A stretch of DNA of 64,000 bases. Origin: Trueperella pyogenes. GTDB taxonomy: Bacteria > Actinomycetota > Actinomycetes > Actinomycetales > Actinomycetaceae. Of this stretch, positions 25,591 to 34,874 are shown in pieces; positions within the stretch are counted from its first letter, which is position 1, and each line of letters opens with the position of its first letter. The DNA lies in NCBI RefSeq assembly GCF_900460345.1, contig NZ_UHHW01000002.1:2046001-2110000 (forward strand). Direction: 5' to 3'. The notes under the pieces were generated by a model. It was not told where the DNA came from and searched no databases. It was given only the letters and a program-made list of their open reading frames with translations. The translations under genes and the position numbers were made by a program.

Positions 25591-27631
25591 CAAACTCTCC
25601 AGCCACGTTTCATTGATCTGGAACATTGCAGAGATCCTGCGCGGCGATTACAAGGAGCATGAATACGGCGACGTCGTGTTGCCTTTCACTGTGCTCACGC
25701 GACTCGATTCGGTTCTGGTGGATACCAAGAAGGCAGTCCTTGATATCAAGGCCACCTCGGTGCCGAACAGGATCAAGGAGCTGCAGTACGCGAAAGCCAC
25801 GGGTTACCCGTTTTGGAATACGTCGAACTTCACGCTCAAGACCTTGTTGGATGACCCGGACAATCTTGAGCAGAACTTGAGTTACTACGTGCAAGCGTTT
25901 GCTCCTGCCGCGCGTGAAGTGATGGAGGCGTACAGCTTCTACAACGTCATCGAACGCCTCGACAAAGCGGGCCTGCTGTATCACGTGCTGTCCGAGTTCA
26001 CGTCCTCTAAAGTCAATCTTCACCCGGACGTAGTTAGTAACGACCAGATGGGCTACATTTTCGAGGAACTGATTCGCCGGTTTTCTGAGTTGTCGAACGA
26101 GACTGCTGGTGAACACTTCACCCCACGCGAAGTTATCAAGCTCATGGTCAACATCCTGTTTAGCCCAGAGGAGGACATTGGGCGGATTTGCACTGATGGC
26201 GCGATGGCCTCGCTTTACGACCCAGGGGTGGGTACGGGTGGCATGTTGTCGATTGCGGCTGGACACGTCGCCGAGTTAAATGAAACCGCGCGCCTAGAGG
26301 TGTTCGGTCAGGAGCTGAACCCGCAGACGTATGCGGTGGCGAAGTCGGACATCATGATCAAAGGCGAACGCCAAGAGCGCATCTACTTTGGTAACTCACT
26401 AACCAATGACAAGACCGCAGGCAAGCATTTCGACTACATGCTGTGCAATCCACCGTTTGGGGTGAACTGGAAGAAATACGCCGCCCCGATCCTCGAGGAA
26501 GCCGAGAGTAAGGGGTATCAGGGCCGGTTTGGTGCGGGCACACCCCGAGTCTCGGACGGCTCATTCTTGTTCTTGGAGCACATGATCTCGAAGATGAAGC
26601 CCTACGACCCACAGGACCTCGTGAATGCCCCTGGCACACGGATTGGCATCGTATTCAATGGATCGTCCCTCTTCACAGGCGGAGCCGGGCAGGGCGAATC
26701 TGAGATTCGCCGCTGGATCCTAGAAAATGACTGGTTGGAAGCGATCATCGCGCTACCCGACCAGATGTTCTACAACACCGGCATCCTCACCTACATTTGG
26801 GTTCTTTCAAATAAGAAGGAACGTCGCCGCAAGAACAAGGTGCAACTGATCGACGCGACCAGTTACTTTCAGCGGATGCGCAAACCCCTGGGTGAAAAGC
26901 GCAAGGAACTCACGCCCGAGCACATCGCCGAGATCACTCGCATCTATGGAGACTTCCGGGAAACTGAGGTGTCGAAGATCTTTGACACCGAAGACTTTGC
27001 CTACCGCGAAATCGTTGTGGAGCGTCCACTACGGTTGAGCTTCCAAGCCACCCCGGAGACGCTCGAAGCACTCAAAGGGGCCAAGCCCTTTACTGACCTA
27101 GCCACATCAAGGAAACGAACCGAACCAGCACGCACCGAAGAAATCGAGGCAGGCAAGCGAGTACAGGCAGCGATCATCGCCACCCTCGAGGCGCTCGATG
27201 CTGAGCACATGTACCTCAACCGGGACGAGTTCACCGACCTCCTCCGTAAAGGCATCAAGGAACACGGTGAGAAGATCGGCATCGCACCTCTACGCAAGAT
27301 TGTTGCCGAGCTTGGCACAAAGAACCCCTCCGCGGATATCTGCGTCGATGCGAAAGGTAACCCTGAGCCAGACGCGGACCTGCGCGATACCGAGCAAATT
27401 CCGCTCCGCGAGGATATCGAGGCATACTTCCAACGCGAAGTGATCCCCTATGCCCCCGACGCATGGATAGACCACGACAAAACCAAGATCGGATACGAGA
27501 TTCCCTTTACCCGTTACTTCTACAAGTACGAAGAACTCGGTGACCCCGTCGAAACCCTCGCCGAGATCCAAGCCCTCTCCGCCAGCATCCAAGCGGACAT
27601 CGCAAAACTGTTCAGCGAGCAGGTGAAGTAA
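25580..27631 (+). CDS. hsdM: Type I DNA methyltransferase subunit of the island (HsdM2)
   Basis: 683 residues. The helical N-domain has GDYKEHEYGDVVLPFTVLTRLD. The catalytic part has FTPREVIKLMVNIL, motif I DPGVGTGGML (more often DPACGTGGML), and motif IV NPPFGVNWKKY. The C-terminal part is charged and helical and contacts HsdS. Start GTG 25580 was chosen because GAAGGA lies ten bases upstream. GTG 25562 is the alternative. The stop overlaps the hsdS2 ATG (TAATG). Intact. Confidence 0.94.
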   Translation: MSTNKLSSHVSLIWNIAEILRGDYKEHEYGDVVLPFTVLTRLDSVLVDTKKAVLDIKATSVPNRIKELQYAKATGYPFWNTSNFTLKTLLDDPDNLEQNLSYYVQAFAPAAREVMEAYSFYNVIERLDKAGLLYHVLSEFTSSKVNLHPDVVSNDQMGYIFEELIRRFSELSNETAGEHFTPREVIKLMVNILFSPEEDIGRICTDGAMASLYDPGVGTGGMLSIAAGHVAELNETARLEVFGQELNPQTYAVAKSDIMIKGERQERIYFGNSLTNDKTAGKHFDYMLCNPPFGVNWKKYAAPILEEAESKGYQGRFGAGTPRVSDGSFLFLEHMISKMKPYDPQDLVNAPGTRIGIVFNGSSLFTGGAGQGESEIRRWILENDWLEAIIALPDQMFYNTGILTYIWVLSNKKERRRKNKVQLIDATSYFQRMRKPLGEKRKELTPEHIAEITRIYGDFRETEVSKIFDTEDFAYREIVVERPLRLSFQATPETLEALKGAKPFTDLATSRKRTEPARTEEIEAGKRVQAAIIATLEALDAEHMYLNRDEFTDLLRKGIKEHGEKIGIAPLRKIVAELGTKNPSADICVDAKGNPEPDADLRDTEQIPLREDIEAYFQREVIPYAPDAWIDHDKTKIGYEIPFTRYFYKYEELGDPVETLAEIQALSASIQADIAKLFSEQVK

Positions 27632-28932
27632 TGAGCGGAAAGGACTGGGTGGATAGAGTTCCAGACAATTGGAATCTTGTAAGATTCTCGAAAGCTTATA
27701 GGTTTTCTCGTGGTCTTGACATAAAGAAGCAGGACCTCAGTGATCACGGACTACCCGTGATTAATTACGGACAGATACACGCCAAAGATAATCCCGGCGT
27801 TCGCATTTCCGACCAGCATATTCGTTATATTCCAAAAGAATTGGTCAAGGAGGCACAACTAGGGCGCGCTCTCCTAGAAAAAGGAGACATCGTCTTTGCC
27901 GACACGAGCGAGGACACCGAAGGCGCGGGGAACATGGTTCGCGCTGCAGGCGGCAACACCCTCTATGCCGGATATCACGCGCTTATCGCACGACCGAATT
28001 CAGGATTCCGCCACAAGTACATGGCCTATCAGATGATCTCGCCCAGCTGGCGTCAACAGATCCAGCGGTCAGTTCAGGGTGTAAAGGTCTACAGCATCAC
28101 ACAGCGTATTTTCAATGAAGTCACAATTCTTCAGCCTCCACTCCATGAGCAGCAACTAATCGTGCATTATTTGGACCAGAAGACTGCCGAGATTGACGCC
28201 CTCATCGAAAAGCTGTCGCGCCAGGTGGTGCTGTTGGAGAGGTATCGGCGGGAGTTGATTGCTCGTACGGTGACTCGCGGCCTCAACCCTGATGTACCGA
28301 TGCGTGACAGCGGCATCGAATGGATCGGCGAGGTTCCCTCAGCTTGGTCGGAAGGCTCCCTCAAATCCATACTTCGCAGAGTCAGCATCAAAAACCAACT
28401 GGATCGCAGAGTTCTGTCCGTGGAACGCGTGAATGGGGTCGTAAATCGAGAAACGGAAGGGTCCCCAGATAATCACAACCGGCTACCTGATGACCTAAGT
28501 AGATATTTGGCTGTGGACAGCGGCCAATTTGTCATGAACAAGATGAAAGCCTGGCAGGGTTCCTATGGCGTTTCAAGACTGGATGGAATCGTCAGCCCCG
28601 CTTATTACGTTTTCGATCTGCGGTATCCGAATCCAGAATTTTTTAATTGGGCTATTAGATCCGATGCGTACGTGCCCTTTTTTGGTCGCGATTCATATGG
28701 GATCAGAACAGATCAATGGGATTTCAAGATTTCGGCACTCCGGTCAATTCCGTTCTTCATCCCGCCAGCAGCTGAGCAAGCTGCAATCGCTGACTATCTA
28801 AAACGTGAAGCGAGAGTGCTAGATTCGTCGATTGCCAATATCAATAAGCAGATTGTGCTTTTGGGCGAGTATCGTAAGCAGGTTATTAATGATGCCGTGA
28901 CTGGTAAGGTTCGTGTGGGAGAGGTGGCGTGA
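27631..28932 (+). CDS. hsdS: Type I specificity subunit of the island (HsdS2)
   Basis: 433 residues with two target-recognition domains (about residues 5-170 and 225-400). Each is followed by a conserved helical spacer: PPLHEQQLIVHYLDQKTAEI at about 171 and PPAAEQAAIADYLKREARVL at about 371. The base composition of the recognition domains is more AT-rich than the flanks, which is normal for hsdS and fits exchange of these domains. It overlaps both neighbours (TAATG and TGATG), so the three genes form one operon. The recognition sequence cannot be predicted. Confidence 0.94.
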   Translation: MSGKDWVDRVPDNWNLVRFSKAYRFSRGLDIKKQDLSDHGLPVINYGQIHAKDNPGVRISDQHIRYIPKELVKEAQLGRALLEKGDIVFADTSEDTEGAGNMVRAAGGNTLYAGYHALIARPNSGFRHKYMAYQMISPSWRQQIQRSVQGVKVYSITQRIFNEVTILQPPLHEQQLIVHYLDQKTAEIDALIEKLSRQVVLLERYRRELIARTVTRGLNPDVPMRDSGIEWIGEVPSAWSEGSLKSILRRVSIKNQLDRRVLSVERVNGVVNRETEGSPDNHNRLPDDLSRYLAVDSGQFVMNKMKAWQGSYGVSRLDGIVSPAYYVFDLRYPNPEFFNWAIRSDAYVPFFGRDSYGIRTDQWDFKISALRSIPFFIPPAAEQAAIADYLKREARVLDSSIANINKQIVLLGEYRKQVINDAVTGKVRVGEVA

Positions 28933-31919
28933 TGGATACGTCGGAGCGCAGGTTTGAAGATGAGATCGAGTATTGGTTGACTCATGTTGGCCCTTCCGAG
29001 TTCGACCTCTACGAATCGCGGCCATCGGCCGGTTTTGATAAGCAGCTTGGGTTGTATCGTGAGGATCTGCTGGATTTTGTGCGGGAGACTCAGCCTCAGC
29101 AGTGGGAGCGCTTGGAGCGTATTCATGGGGCGAAGGCTGGTGAGAAGTTCTGCAAGCGTGTTGCTCGCGAGCTCGACAAGCGCGGCGTCGTGGAGGTGTT
29201 GCGTCGCGGAGTGGAAGATCTTGGTGCCCGCTTCAAGCTGGTGTTCTTCGCCCCCGGTTCTGACCTCAACGAGCTGCTGGCAGAGAAGTACTGGGCGAAC
29301 CGAATGACTGTGGTCCGTCAGCTGTACTACTCGACGAAGAACTCCAACTCCGTTGACACCGTGTTGTTTGTCAACGGTATCCCGGTGGTGACGATGGAGT
29401 TGAAGAATCAGCTCACCGGCCAGACCTATAGGGATGCTGTTGAACAGTACAAGCGTTCTCGGCCCGCCTCTGAGGTATTGTTCGGGTTGAACCGCCGCGC
29501 GGTGGTGCATTTCGCTGCTGATACTGACCAGGTGTGGATGACTACCAAGCTGGCAGGGATGGATACGGTGTTTTTGCCGTTTAACCGTGGCTTTGAAAAT
29601 GGTGCTGGGAATCCGCCAGTACCAGGTAAGTACAAGACTTCCTATCTGTGGGAGGAGGTCTTGGCGAAGGATTCCCTGCTGGATATTCTCCATCGGTTCG
29701 TCCAGTTCATTCCGCACGAGAGCGACCGACGCAAAGACAAGTTGATCTTCCCGCGCTACCACCAGCTTGATGCCGTGCGTGCGCTCGTGGCCGATGCTAA
29801 GAGCCACGGTGCAGGGAAGAACTATCTGGTGCAGCACTCAGCCGGGTCGGGCAAGTCGAACACTATTGCGTGGCTTGCCCACCACTTGTCGAACCTGCAC
29901 GATGACCAGCAGCGCGCAGTCTTTGATTCGATCATTGTGATCACCGACCGGCGCGTGCTGGATAAACAGCTGCAGGACACGATCTACGCGATGGACCACA
30001 CCGCTGGCGTGGTGGTGAGGGTCGATAAGAACGCACGCCAACTGACAGAGGCGCTCGCCGATGGTGCGAAGATCATCATCTCCACGTTGCAGAAGTTCCC
30101 CTTTGTCGACGTGAGCAATGTGGCGACGACTGGTAAGCGCTTCGCCGTCATCGTTGATGAGGCGCACTCGTCACAGACAGGCGAGGCGTCGGAGAAGCTC
30201 AAGCAAGTGCTCGCAGACACCGCCACTGCTGGCAAGGAGTCCGAGGAGGACCTGCTTGAACGCTACGCGGCTGCCGAAGCCCAGGTTGAAGCGGAACAGC
30301 TCGAGGTTGATGAACAGATCGCCGAGGAGCTGCGCACGCAGGGACGTCAGCAGAACTTGTCGTTCTTCGCGTTCACTGCGACGCCGAAACAGAAGACGCT
30401 AGAGATCTTCGGCACTCCGGTACCGGATGCTACTCCACGCCCTTACCACGTTTACTCAATGCGTCAGGCCATCGAAGAGGGCTTCATTCTCGACGTGTTG
30501 AAGAACTACACCACGTACCAGACGTATTACCGGGTCGGGAAGACCACGGCTGATGACCCCGAGTACTCCACCAAACAGGCGAACAAGGCCCTGGGCAAGT
30601 ATCTGAGTCTGCACCCGTATAACCTGCGGCAAAAAGCGGAGATCATCATTGAGCACTTCCGCACCAACGTTGCCCACAAGATCGGCGGGAATGCCAAGGC
30701 GATGCTCGTCACTGGCTCTCGTCTTCACGCGGTGCGCTATTACTTCGCCTTCCGCGACTATATTGCGCAGAAGGGCTACGCCGACCTTGGAGTGCTCGTG
30801 GCATTCTCTGGAACTGTCGAAGACGAGGGTGCCGAGTACACCGAAGAACAGCTCAACCAGATTCCAGAAGCTGAGCTGCCCGAGAGGTTTGCCACTGGCG
30901 AGTACCAGCTGCTGTTGGTTGCCGAGAAATACCAGACAGGCTTTGATCAGCCCTTGTTGCACACCATGTACGTGGATAAGAAACTCCACGGAGTCAAAGC
31001 AGTGCAGACGCTGTCGCGGATCAACCGTATGCACCCGGGAAAGACTGACACCTTCGTGCTCGACTTCGTCAATTCCGCAGAGGACATTCAAAGGTCCTTC
31101 CAGGACTACTACATCTCGACTGGTATCACGGAAGAAACCGACCCCAATATCGTTTACGACCTGTACCACTTCCTTGCCTCATACCATTTGTGGACGGACA
31201 AGGAAATCGAGGGTTTTGCCAAGGTGTTCTTCACCGAGCAGAAGAAGCAAACGAATCTCGACTTCAGCAAGCTCAACGCCTACCTTGATCCGGCGGTAGG
31301 CCGGTTCAACGAGCTTGACGAAGAAGACAAACTGGAAGTGCGGGCAAGGATGAACAAGTTCACCCGCAACTATGACTTCCTGACGCATATCATCCGCTAC
31401 GACGACGAGCGCCTCCACCGCTTTGCCGCATACGCCAGGCTCCTGGTGCGAAAGCTCCACATCGACGGTGACCCTGCGCCGAGCCTTGAGGGCGAGGTCG
31501 CCTTGCAGTACTACCGTCTCCAGCAGGTGTACGAAGGTTCGATCGACCTCGCTGATGAGGAAGGCGAACTGTCGAACAATCCCGATGCGGGTGGGGCCAG
31601 CGAGGACGAGAAGGACACTTTGTCAAACATCCTCTCCAAGCTCAACGACCGTTGGGGCACCGAGTTCACCCACATGGACAAAGTCATTGAGCAGCTGACC
31701 GAGGACATGGTTGACGACCCTGAGGTTCAGTCACGTGCCCGCAACTCGCTGGACATGTTTGCCATCGTTTACGACGAGCGCATCAAGGACATCGTGCTCG
31801 AACGCATGAATCAGAACCAGGATTTTGCGATCAAGTATCTCTCCGACCCACAGTTCAAAGCAGATATTGACCGCGTGCTCTTGCCCTTGATTCACGATCG
31901 TCTCAACCGCAAGGATTAG
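28932..31919 (+). CDS. hsdR: Type I restriction endonuclease subunit of the island (HsdR2)
   Basis: 995 residues. The N-terminal nuclease domain has VDTVLFVNGIPVVTMELKNQ near residue 140 (PD-(D/E)xK type). The motor has Walker A HSAGSGKSNTIAWLAHH near residue 303, DEAH in FAVIVDEAHSSQTG, FFAFTATPKQKTLE, and motif VI in VQTLSRINRMHPGK. Length and order are those of an intact HsdR. The protein translocates DNA and cuts it when the HsdS2 site is unmethylated. Confidence 0.94.
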   Translation: MDTSERRFEDEIEYWLTHVGPSEFDLYESRPSAGFDKQLGLYREDLLDFVRETQPQQWERLERIHGAKAGEKFCKRVARELDKRGVVEVLRRGVEDLGARFKLVFFAPGSDLNELLAEKYWANRMTVVRQLYYSTKNSNSVDTVLFVNGIPVVTMELKNQLTGQTYRDAVEQYKRSRPASEVLFGLNRRAVVHFAADTDQVWMTTKLAGMDTVFLPFNRGFENGAGNPPVPGKYKTSYLWEEVLAKDSLLDILHRFVQFIPHESDRRKDKLIFPRYHQLDAVRALVADAKSHGAGKNYLVQHSAGSGKSNTIAWLAHHLSNLHDDQQRAVFDSIIVITDRRVLDKQLQDTIYAMDHTAGVVVRVDKNARQLTEALADGAKIIISTLQKFPFVDVSNVATTGKRFAVIVDEAHSSQTGEASEKLKQVLADTATAGKESEEDLLERYAAAEAQVEAEQLEVDEQIAEELRTQGRQQNLSFFAFTATPKQKTLEIFGTPVPDATPRPYHVYSMRQAIEEGFILDVLKNYTTYQTYYRVGKTTADDPEYSTKQANKALGKYLSLHPYNLRQKAEIIIEHFRTNVAHKIGGNAKAMLVTGSRLHAVRYYFAFRDYIAQKGYADLGVLVAFSGTVEDEGAEYTEEQLNQIPEAELPERFATGEYQLLLVAEKYQTGFDQPLLHTMYVDKKLHGVKAVQTLSRINRMHPGKTDTFVLDFVNSAEDIQRSFQDYYISTGITEETDPNIVYDLYHFLASYHLWTDKEIEGFAKVFFTEQKKQTNLDFSKLNAYLDPAVGRFNELDEEDKLEVRARMNKFTRNYDFLTHIIRYDDERLHRFAAYARLLVRKLHIDGDPAPSLEGEVALQYYRLQQVYEGSIDLADEEGELSNNPDAGGASEDEKDTLSNILSKLNDRWGTEFTHMDKVIEQLTEDMVDDPEVQSRARNSLDMFAIVYDERIKDIVLERMNQNQDFAIKYLSDPQFKADIDRVLLPLIHDRLNRKD

Positions 31920-31968
31920 ATACCCGGACAGTCTGAAGGACCGCACGACGCGGCCCAAGAAGACCTCT

Positions 31969-31997
31969 TGCAGCCCGGTGGATTCGCATGTTAGCAT
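31969..31997 (+). promoter_or_regulatory. Candidate promoter for XRE/ImmA pair
   Basis: TTGCAG (31969-31974), a 17-base spacer and TAGCAT (31992-31997), about 25 bases before the ATG at 32023. Confidence 0.45.
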
Positions 31998-32022
31998 GGT
32001 GGCGAACACGCTAGGAGGATAC

Positions 32023-32397
32023 ATGAGCGACCAATTTGAGTTCGGGAGATTCGTCGCCGAACGTCGCAAACAGCATGAGTACACCATGAGACGTTTCGCC
32101 GACATGATCGGCGTGACTGCACCTTATCTCAGTGATATTGAGAAAGGCCGTCGCGCCGCACCTGATGGCAAGCTGGAGGAGATTGCAACTGCTCTGAAGC
32201 TGAGCAGGGCTGAGCGCGAGCAAATGTTTGACCTCGCCGCATTGACTCGCGAAAACCAAGTTTCTGCAGATCTGTCCGGCTACATCATGGAAACCGATCT
32301 TGCTCGCGTTGCCCTTCGCCGCGCCAAAGAGCAGGATCTCAGCGACAGGCAGTGGGAGAACATCATCAACATTATTGAAGGCGGGGATTCAAACTAG
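32023..32397 (+). CDS. XRE family repressor
   Basis: 124 residues. A helix-turn-helix occupies residues about 12-65 (MRRFADMIGVTAPYLSDIE then KLEEIATALKLS). CTAGGAGGATAC precedes the ATG. Its stop overlaps the start of the ImmA/IrrE metalloprotease gene. Such pairs (ImmR/ImmA) control excision or phage genes, the protease destroying the repressor after DNA damage. That role is inferred from context. Confidence 0.9.
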   Translation: MSDQFEFGRFVAERRKQHEYTMRRFADMIGVTAPYLSDIEKGRRAAPDGKLEEIATALKLSRAEREQMFDLAALTRENQVSADLSGYIMETDLARVALRRAKEQDLSDRQWENIINIIEGGDSN

Positions 32398-33068
32398 TGA
32401 CCCTCCAGCCACCCTACCTCAGCAAGAATAAGCTTGAAACGAAGGCGGAAAGACTGCTTGCCAAGTACCACGATGGCGCTCACCTGCGCGAAGCAATACC
32501 GCTCGATATTGAGCATTTTGCCGAGTTTCAGCTCGACGCCAACATTGACTACCAAGAACTCACCTTGGATGGAAGTATCCTCGGAATGTCGGTGTTCCAG
32601 GACCTCAAGAAATCGATCGTTCGCGAAGGTGGGGCCAAAGTTGACATCGTATTCCCAGCGCAGACAATCGTCATCGACCATGAGGCACTACGGGATTCTC
32701 CGGAGAGTCGCGCCCGATTCACTATCGCCCACGAATGCGCACACCTAATCTTGCATCAAAACATCTACTATCGAGATCCGCTGATGAAATGCTCATCTCA
32801 GAGCAGCTATCGACCCTTTACCGCAACCTCCGAGAACGTGCACACCGACACGGTTGACCGCGCAGAGTTTCAGGCAAACTATCTCGGAGCGGCGCTCCTC
32901 ATGCCGCGAACCCCTTTCTCGGATGCTTACCAGCGACTGATTCCTGGCAACTGGTGTGACCTTGCCGAGTGGCAGAAGAAGGCTGTCATTAGCGAACTCG
33001 CCGATACCTTTGAGACCTCGCTGTTTGCAACCAGCGTTCGGATCAAAAACCTCGGGCTCGCCGCATAG
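32397..33068 (+). CDS. ImmA/IrrE family metalloprotease
   Basis: A 223-residue cytoplasmic zinc protease. The active-site motif HECAH sits in FTIAHECAHLILHQ near residue 117. A second conserved part is EFQANYLGAALLMPRTPF near residue 163. GTG start in TAGTG overlaps the XRE stop, so the pair is translationally coupled. The likely substrate is the neighbouring XRE repressor. A terminator follows. Confidence 0.92.
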   Translation: MTLQPPYLSKNKLETKAERLLAKYHDGAHLREAIPLDIEHFAEFQLDANIDYQELTLDGSILGMSVFQDLKKSIVREGGAKVDIVFPAQTIVIDHEALRDSPESRARFTIAHECAHLILHQNIYYRDPLMKCSSQSSYRPFTATSENVHTDTVDRAEFQANYLGAALLMPRTPFSDAYQRLIPGNWCDLAEWQKKAVISELADTFETSLFATSVRIKNLGLAA

Positions 33069-33079
33069 GAACCATAACG

Positions 33080-33100
33080 AAGAGCTCGAGGCTCTTTTTT
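33080..33100 (+). terminator. Rho-independent terminator after the XRE/ImmA pair
   Basis: AAGAGC, loop TCGAG, GCTCTT, then a run of Ts. Confidence 0.75.
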
Positions 33101-33148
33101 GCCCACCATGTACGCAGATTAGCGAACAAGTAAACGAAAGGAGGAATA

Positions 33149-33325
33149 TTGGAAACAGTCAAAAACGCGACAGGCAAAACGATTTGCCGAGTCGACCACA
33201 TTCGCAAACACATCGAGATCGTCCACAAGGGCTGCTGGTCGCGGTTGTGGTTTGACGAGGTCGGTCATTTCCACGAATGCCATGAACACGGGCCATCACC
33301 GGAGCGTAAGCACGCCAACACATAA
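33149..33325 (+). CDS. Small hypothetical protein with TTG start
   Basis: A 58-residue frame opened by TTG 33149. AAAGGAGG lies six bases upstream, one of the best ribosome-binding sites in the region. The protein is rich in His and Cys (CRVDHIRKHIEIVHKGCW, then HFHECHEHG), which suggests zinc binding. It lies at the start of the phage-like replication cassette. I do not recognise a family. Confidence 0.6.
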   Translation: METVKNATGKTICRVDHIRKHIEIVHKGCWSRLWFDEVGHFHECHEHGPSPERKHANT

Positions 33326-33364
33326 CTGAACACCAATCACACAAGTTCGATCCGCAGAACCGCT

Positions 33365-33419
33365 AGACGGGCATGGATCACGCAACACCTCAGCTTGAGG
33401 CGCGTGAACCTGCCCGTCT
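33365..33419 (+). ncRNA. Candidate structured RNA
   Basis: Three nested helices can form: AGACGGGCA with TGCCCGTCT (33365-33373/33411-33419), TCACGC with GCGTGA (33378-33383/33402-33407), and CCTCA with TGAGG (33388-33392/33396-33400). It sits between the 58-residue gene and the sigma-like gene, about 58 bases before the latter. It could be a leader, a processing signal or a stable small RNA. Confidence 0.5.
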
Positions 33420-33476
33420 TGTCGTTTCTTCGGCTCGGCGGACTCCTGCGGATCTCAATCCGACAGGAGAACGCCA

Positions 33477-34211
33477 ATGCGAAATCGCAAGGCAGGGCAG
33501 CGCCCACACAGTCAGCGTCCCTCACTGACTATCCATTTCAAGCACGAAGCCAACTGTGGCGGCAACAAAGCGGAGACCGAAACCTACTTCTTAAACCCTG
33601 AGGATGTAGCCGTCATGATCGAGACCGATCGCCACGAACGAGCCCGGCAGGCGCAGAAGCCAGTTGAGGACATCGAACCCCGTGATGCGCAGCAGATCCT
33701 CGATGAGCTGTGGCGTGCTGAAGAAGCGGTGAATCATCGGTTCCATCGCGGTGATCGAGGCAAGGGCAGGAAGGAGTGCACGTGCGGTGCTGGCTGTGGA
33801 GAGCGTCGCGGGTGCCGACTGCCGTCGACCCACCCTTGGTCGTTGGATCAGATGCTCGAGATCGACCGTGACCCCGCCACCTCGGAGCTCACACCGGAAG
33901 ATGCGCTCATTTCCGCAGAGGAGGCCCACAGTCATGCGGCTGATCTGTTGGCCATGCGTACCGCAATCGCCCAGCTAAGTGACCGGCATCGGCTTGTCAC
34001 CGACCTCATGATCCAGCAGGGCATGAGCCAAGCCGACGTCGCTCGGCACCTGGGCGTAACGCGAGCACGGGTCTCGCAGCTGTTCCGTGAGGTGAAGACG
34101 GCAGTGATCGAAGCGGTCGAGGAATCGCGGCTTAACAGTCGAACCCGGCTCGGCAGTGAGGTGAAAGGACCAGCCGAAGGGGCCGGTCCCCAACCCAAGG
34201 AAAGCAGGTGA
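33477..34211 (+). CDS. Sigma-70 region 4-like phage/element protein
   Basis: 244 residues. The C-terminal part (about 155-225) is a helix-turn-helix of the sigma region 4 type: LSDRHRLVTDLMIQQGMSQ then VARHLGVTRARVSQLF. A short CTCGAGCGERRGCR cluster in the middle may bind metal. Proteins of this kind open the replication cassette of many actinobacterial and firmicute phages and integrative elements. AGGAGA precedes the ATG. It overlaps the next gene by four bases. Confidence 0.85.
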   Translation: MRNRKAGQRPHSQRPSLTIHFKHEANCGGNKAETETYFLNPEDVAVMIETDRHERARQAQKPVEDIEPRDAQQILDELWRAEEAVNHRFHRGDRGKGRKECTCGAGCGERRGCRLPSTHPWSLDQMLEIDRDPATSELTPEDALISAEEAHSHAADLLAMRTAIAQLSDRHRLVTDLMIQQGMSQADVARHLGVTRARVSQLFREVKTAVIEAVEESRLNSRTRLGSEVKGPAEGAGPQPKESR

Positions 34212-34462
34212 CGGAGATGATCCAGCACAGGCTCAAGCTCCATATCGCCAAGGACATCCCGGAAGACCCGGGTGTCGTGGCGACCAAAATCGTGTCCATC
34301 CGAGAACGGCTCTGGCGGTTCTTGCTGGGCAAGCGCCGCCAGGTCACCCTCGTGGTCCCCGGCGACAGCGTCCGACAGATCGACATCACCGAAACCGAGG
34401 ACGACCTCATGGCACTGGCTCGCGCCGTCGGGGTCACCCGGAGCGGTGGTGATGCCGCGTGA
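34208..34462 (+). CDS. Hypothetical protein of the phage-like cassette
   Basis: 84 residues from GTG 34208, overlapping the upstream stop (GTGA) and, at its end, the next gene's GTG. It is basic in the middle (RERLWRFLLGKRRQVTLVV). No known domain was recognised. The tight overlaps support a real gene. Confidence 0.6.
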   Translation: MTEMIQHRLKLHIAKDIPEDPGVVATKIVSIRERLWRFLLGKRRQVTLVVPGDSVRQIDITETEDDLMALARAVGVTRSGGDAA

Positions 34463-34874
34463 ACGTCACCAAAGCTAACCGCTACCTCCCGGCGCTGAAC
34501 AAGATCGCGGAGGGGGTCACGATGCTGGCCTCTGCGATTGAAGAGGCCGCGTGGGAATCGTTCGAGGACCACCCGGGTATGCGGGGGCTCGCCCAATCGC
34601 CGCAGCCCAGCTCGCCCAGCCAGCATTGGAAGCTGCAGCCGAAGAGTACGAAGCGGCTCACCAGCCGCCAGCCCCGGCACCGGCTCCTAATCCGGCAGTA
34701 GCACCGGTGTCGTTGGAGCAGGTCCGCACTGTGTTGGCACGCCTGTCGCAGGCGGGCCAGACCGCGCAGGTTCGTGAGCTGATTCAGGCGGCTGGCGCGA
34801 GCAAGCTGTCCGAGGTTGACCCGTCCAAGTACGGGCAGCTGCTAGAGCAGGCGGAGGCGATTGCTGATGCGTGA
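34459..34874 (+). pseudogene. Rrp5-like phage cassette protein, frameshifted
   Basis: The first frame from GTG 34459 gives NVTKANRYLPALNKIAEGV and then loses sense after about residue 40. From about 34575 the family-like sequence continues one frame over: LEQVRTVLARLSQAGQTAQV then GASKLSEVDPSKYGQLLEQ. This C-terminus matches the small protein often labelled rRNA biogenesis protein Rrp5 upstream of DUF2800 genes. A one-base change near the G5 run at about 34577-34582 explains the break. It could be a mutation or a sequencing error. Confidence 0.7.

Noticed and set aside
30456..31169. 237-residue minus-strand frame in hsdR2
   Set aside because: Antisense to intact helicase motifs of HsdR2.
33080..33419. 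Attachment site or replication origin near the terminator and structured RNA
   Set aside because: No integrase, no duplicate of the sequence at the other island end, and no iteron series.
34459..34582. Programmed -1 frameshift in the Rrp5-like gene
   Set aside because: The G-run does not sit in a classic X XXY YYZ heptamer relative to the zero frame, and no stem follows at the right spacing; a simple indel is more likely.
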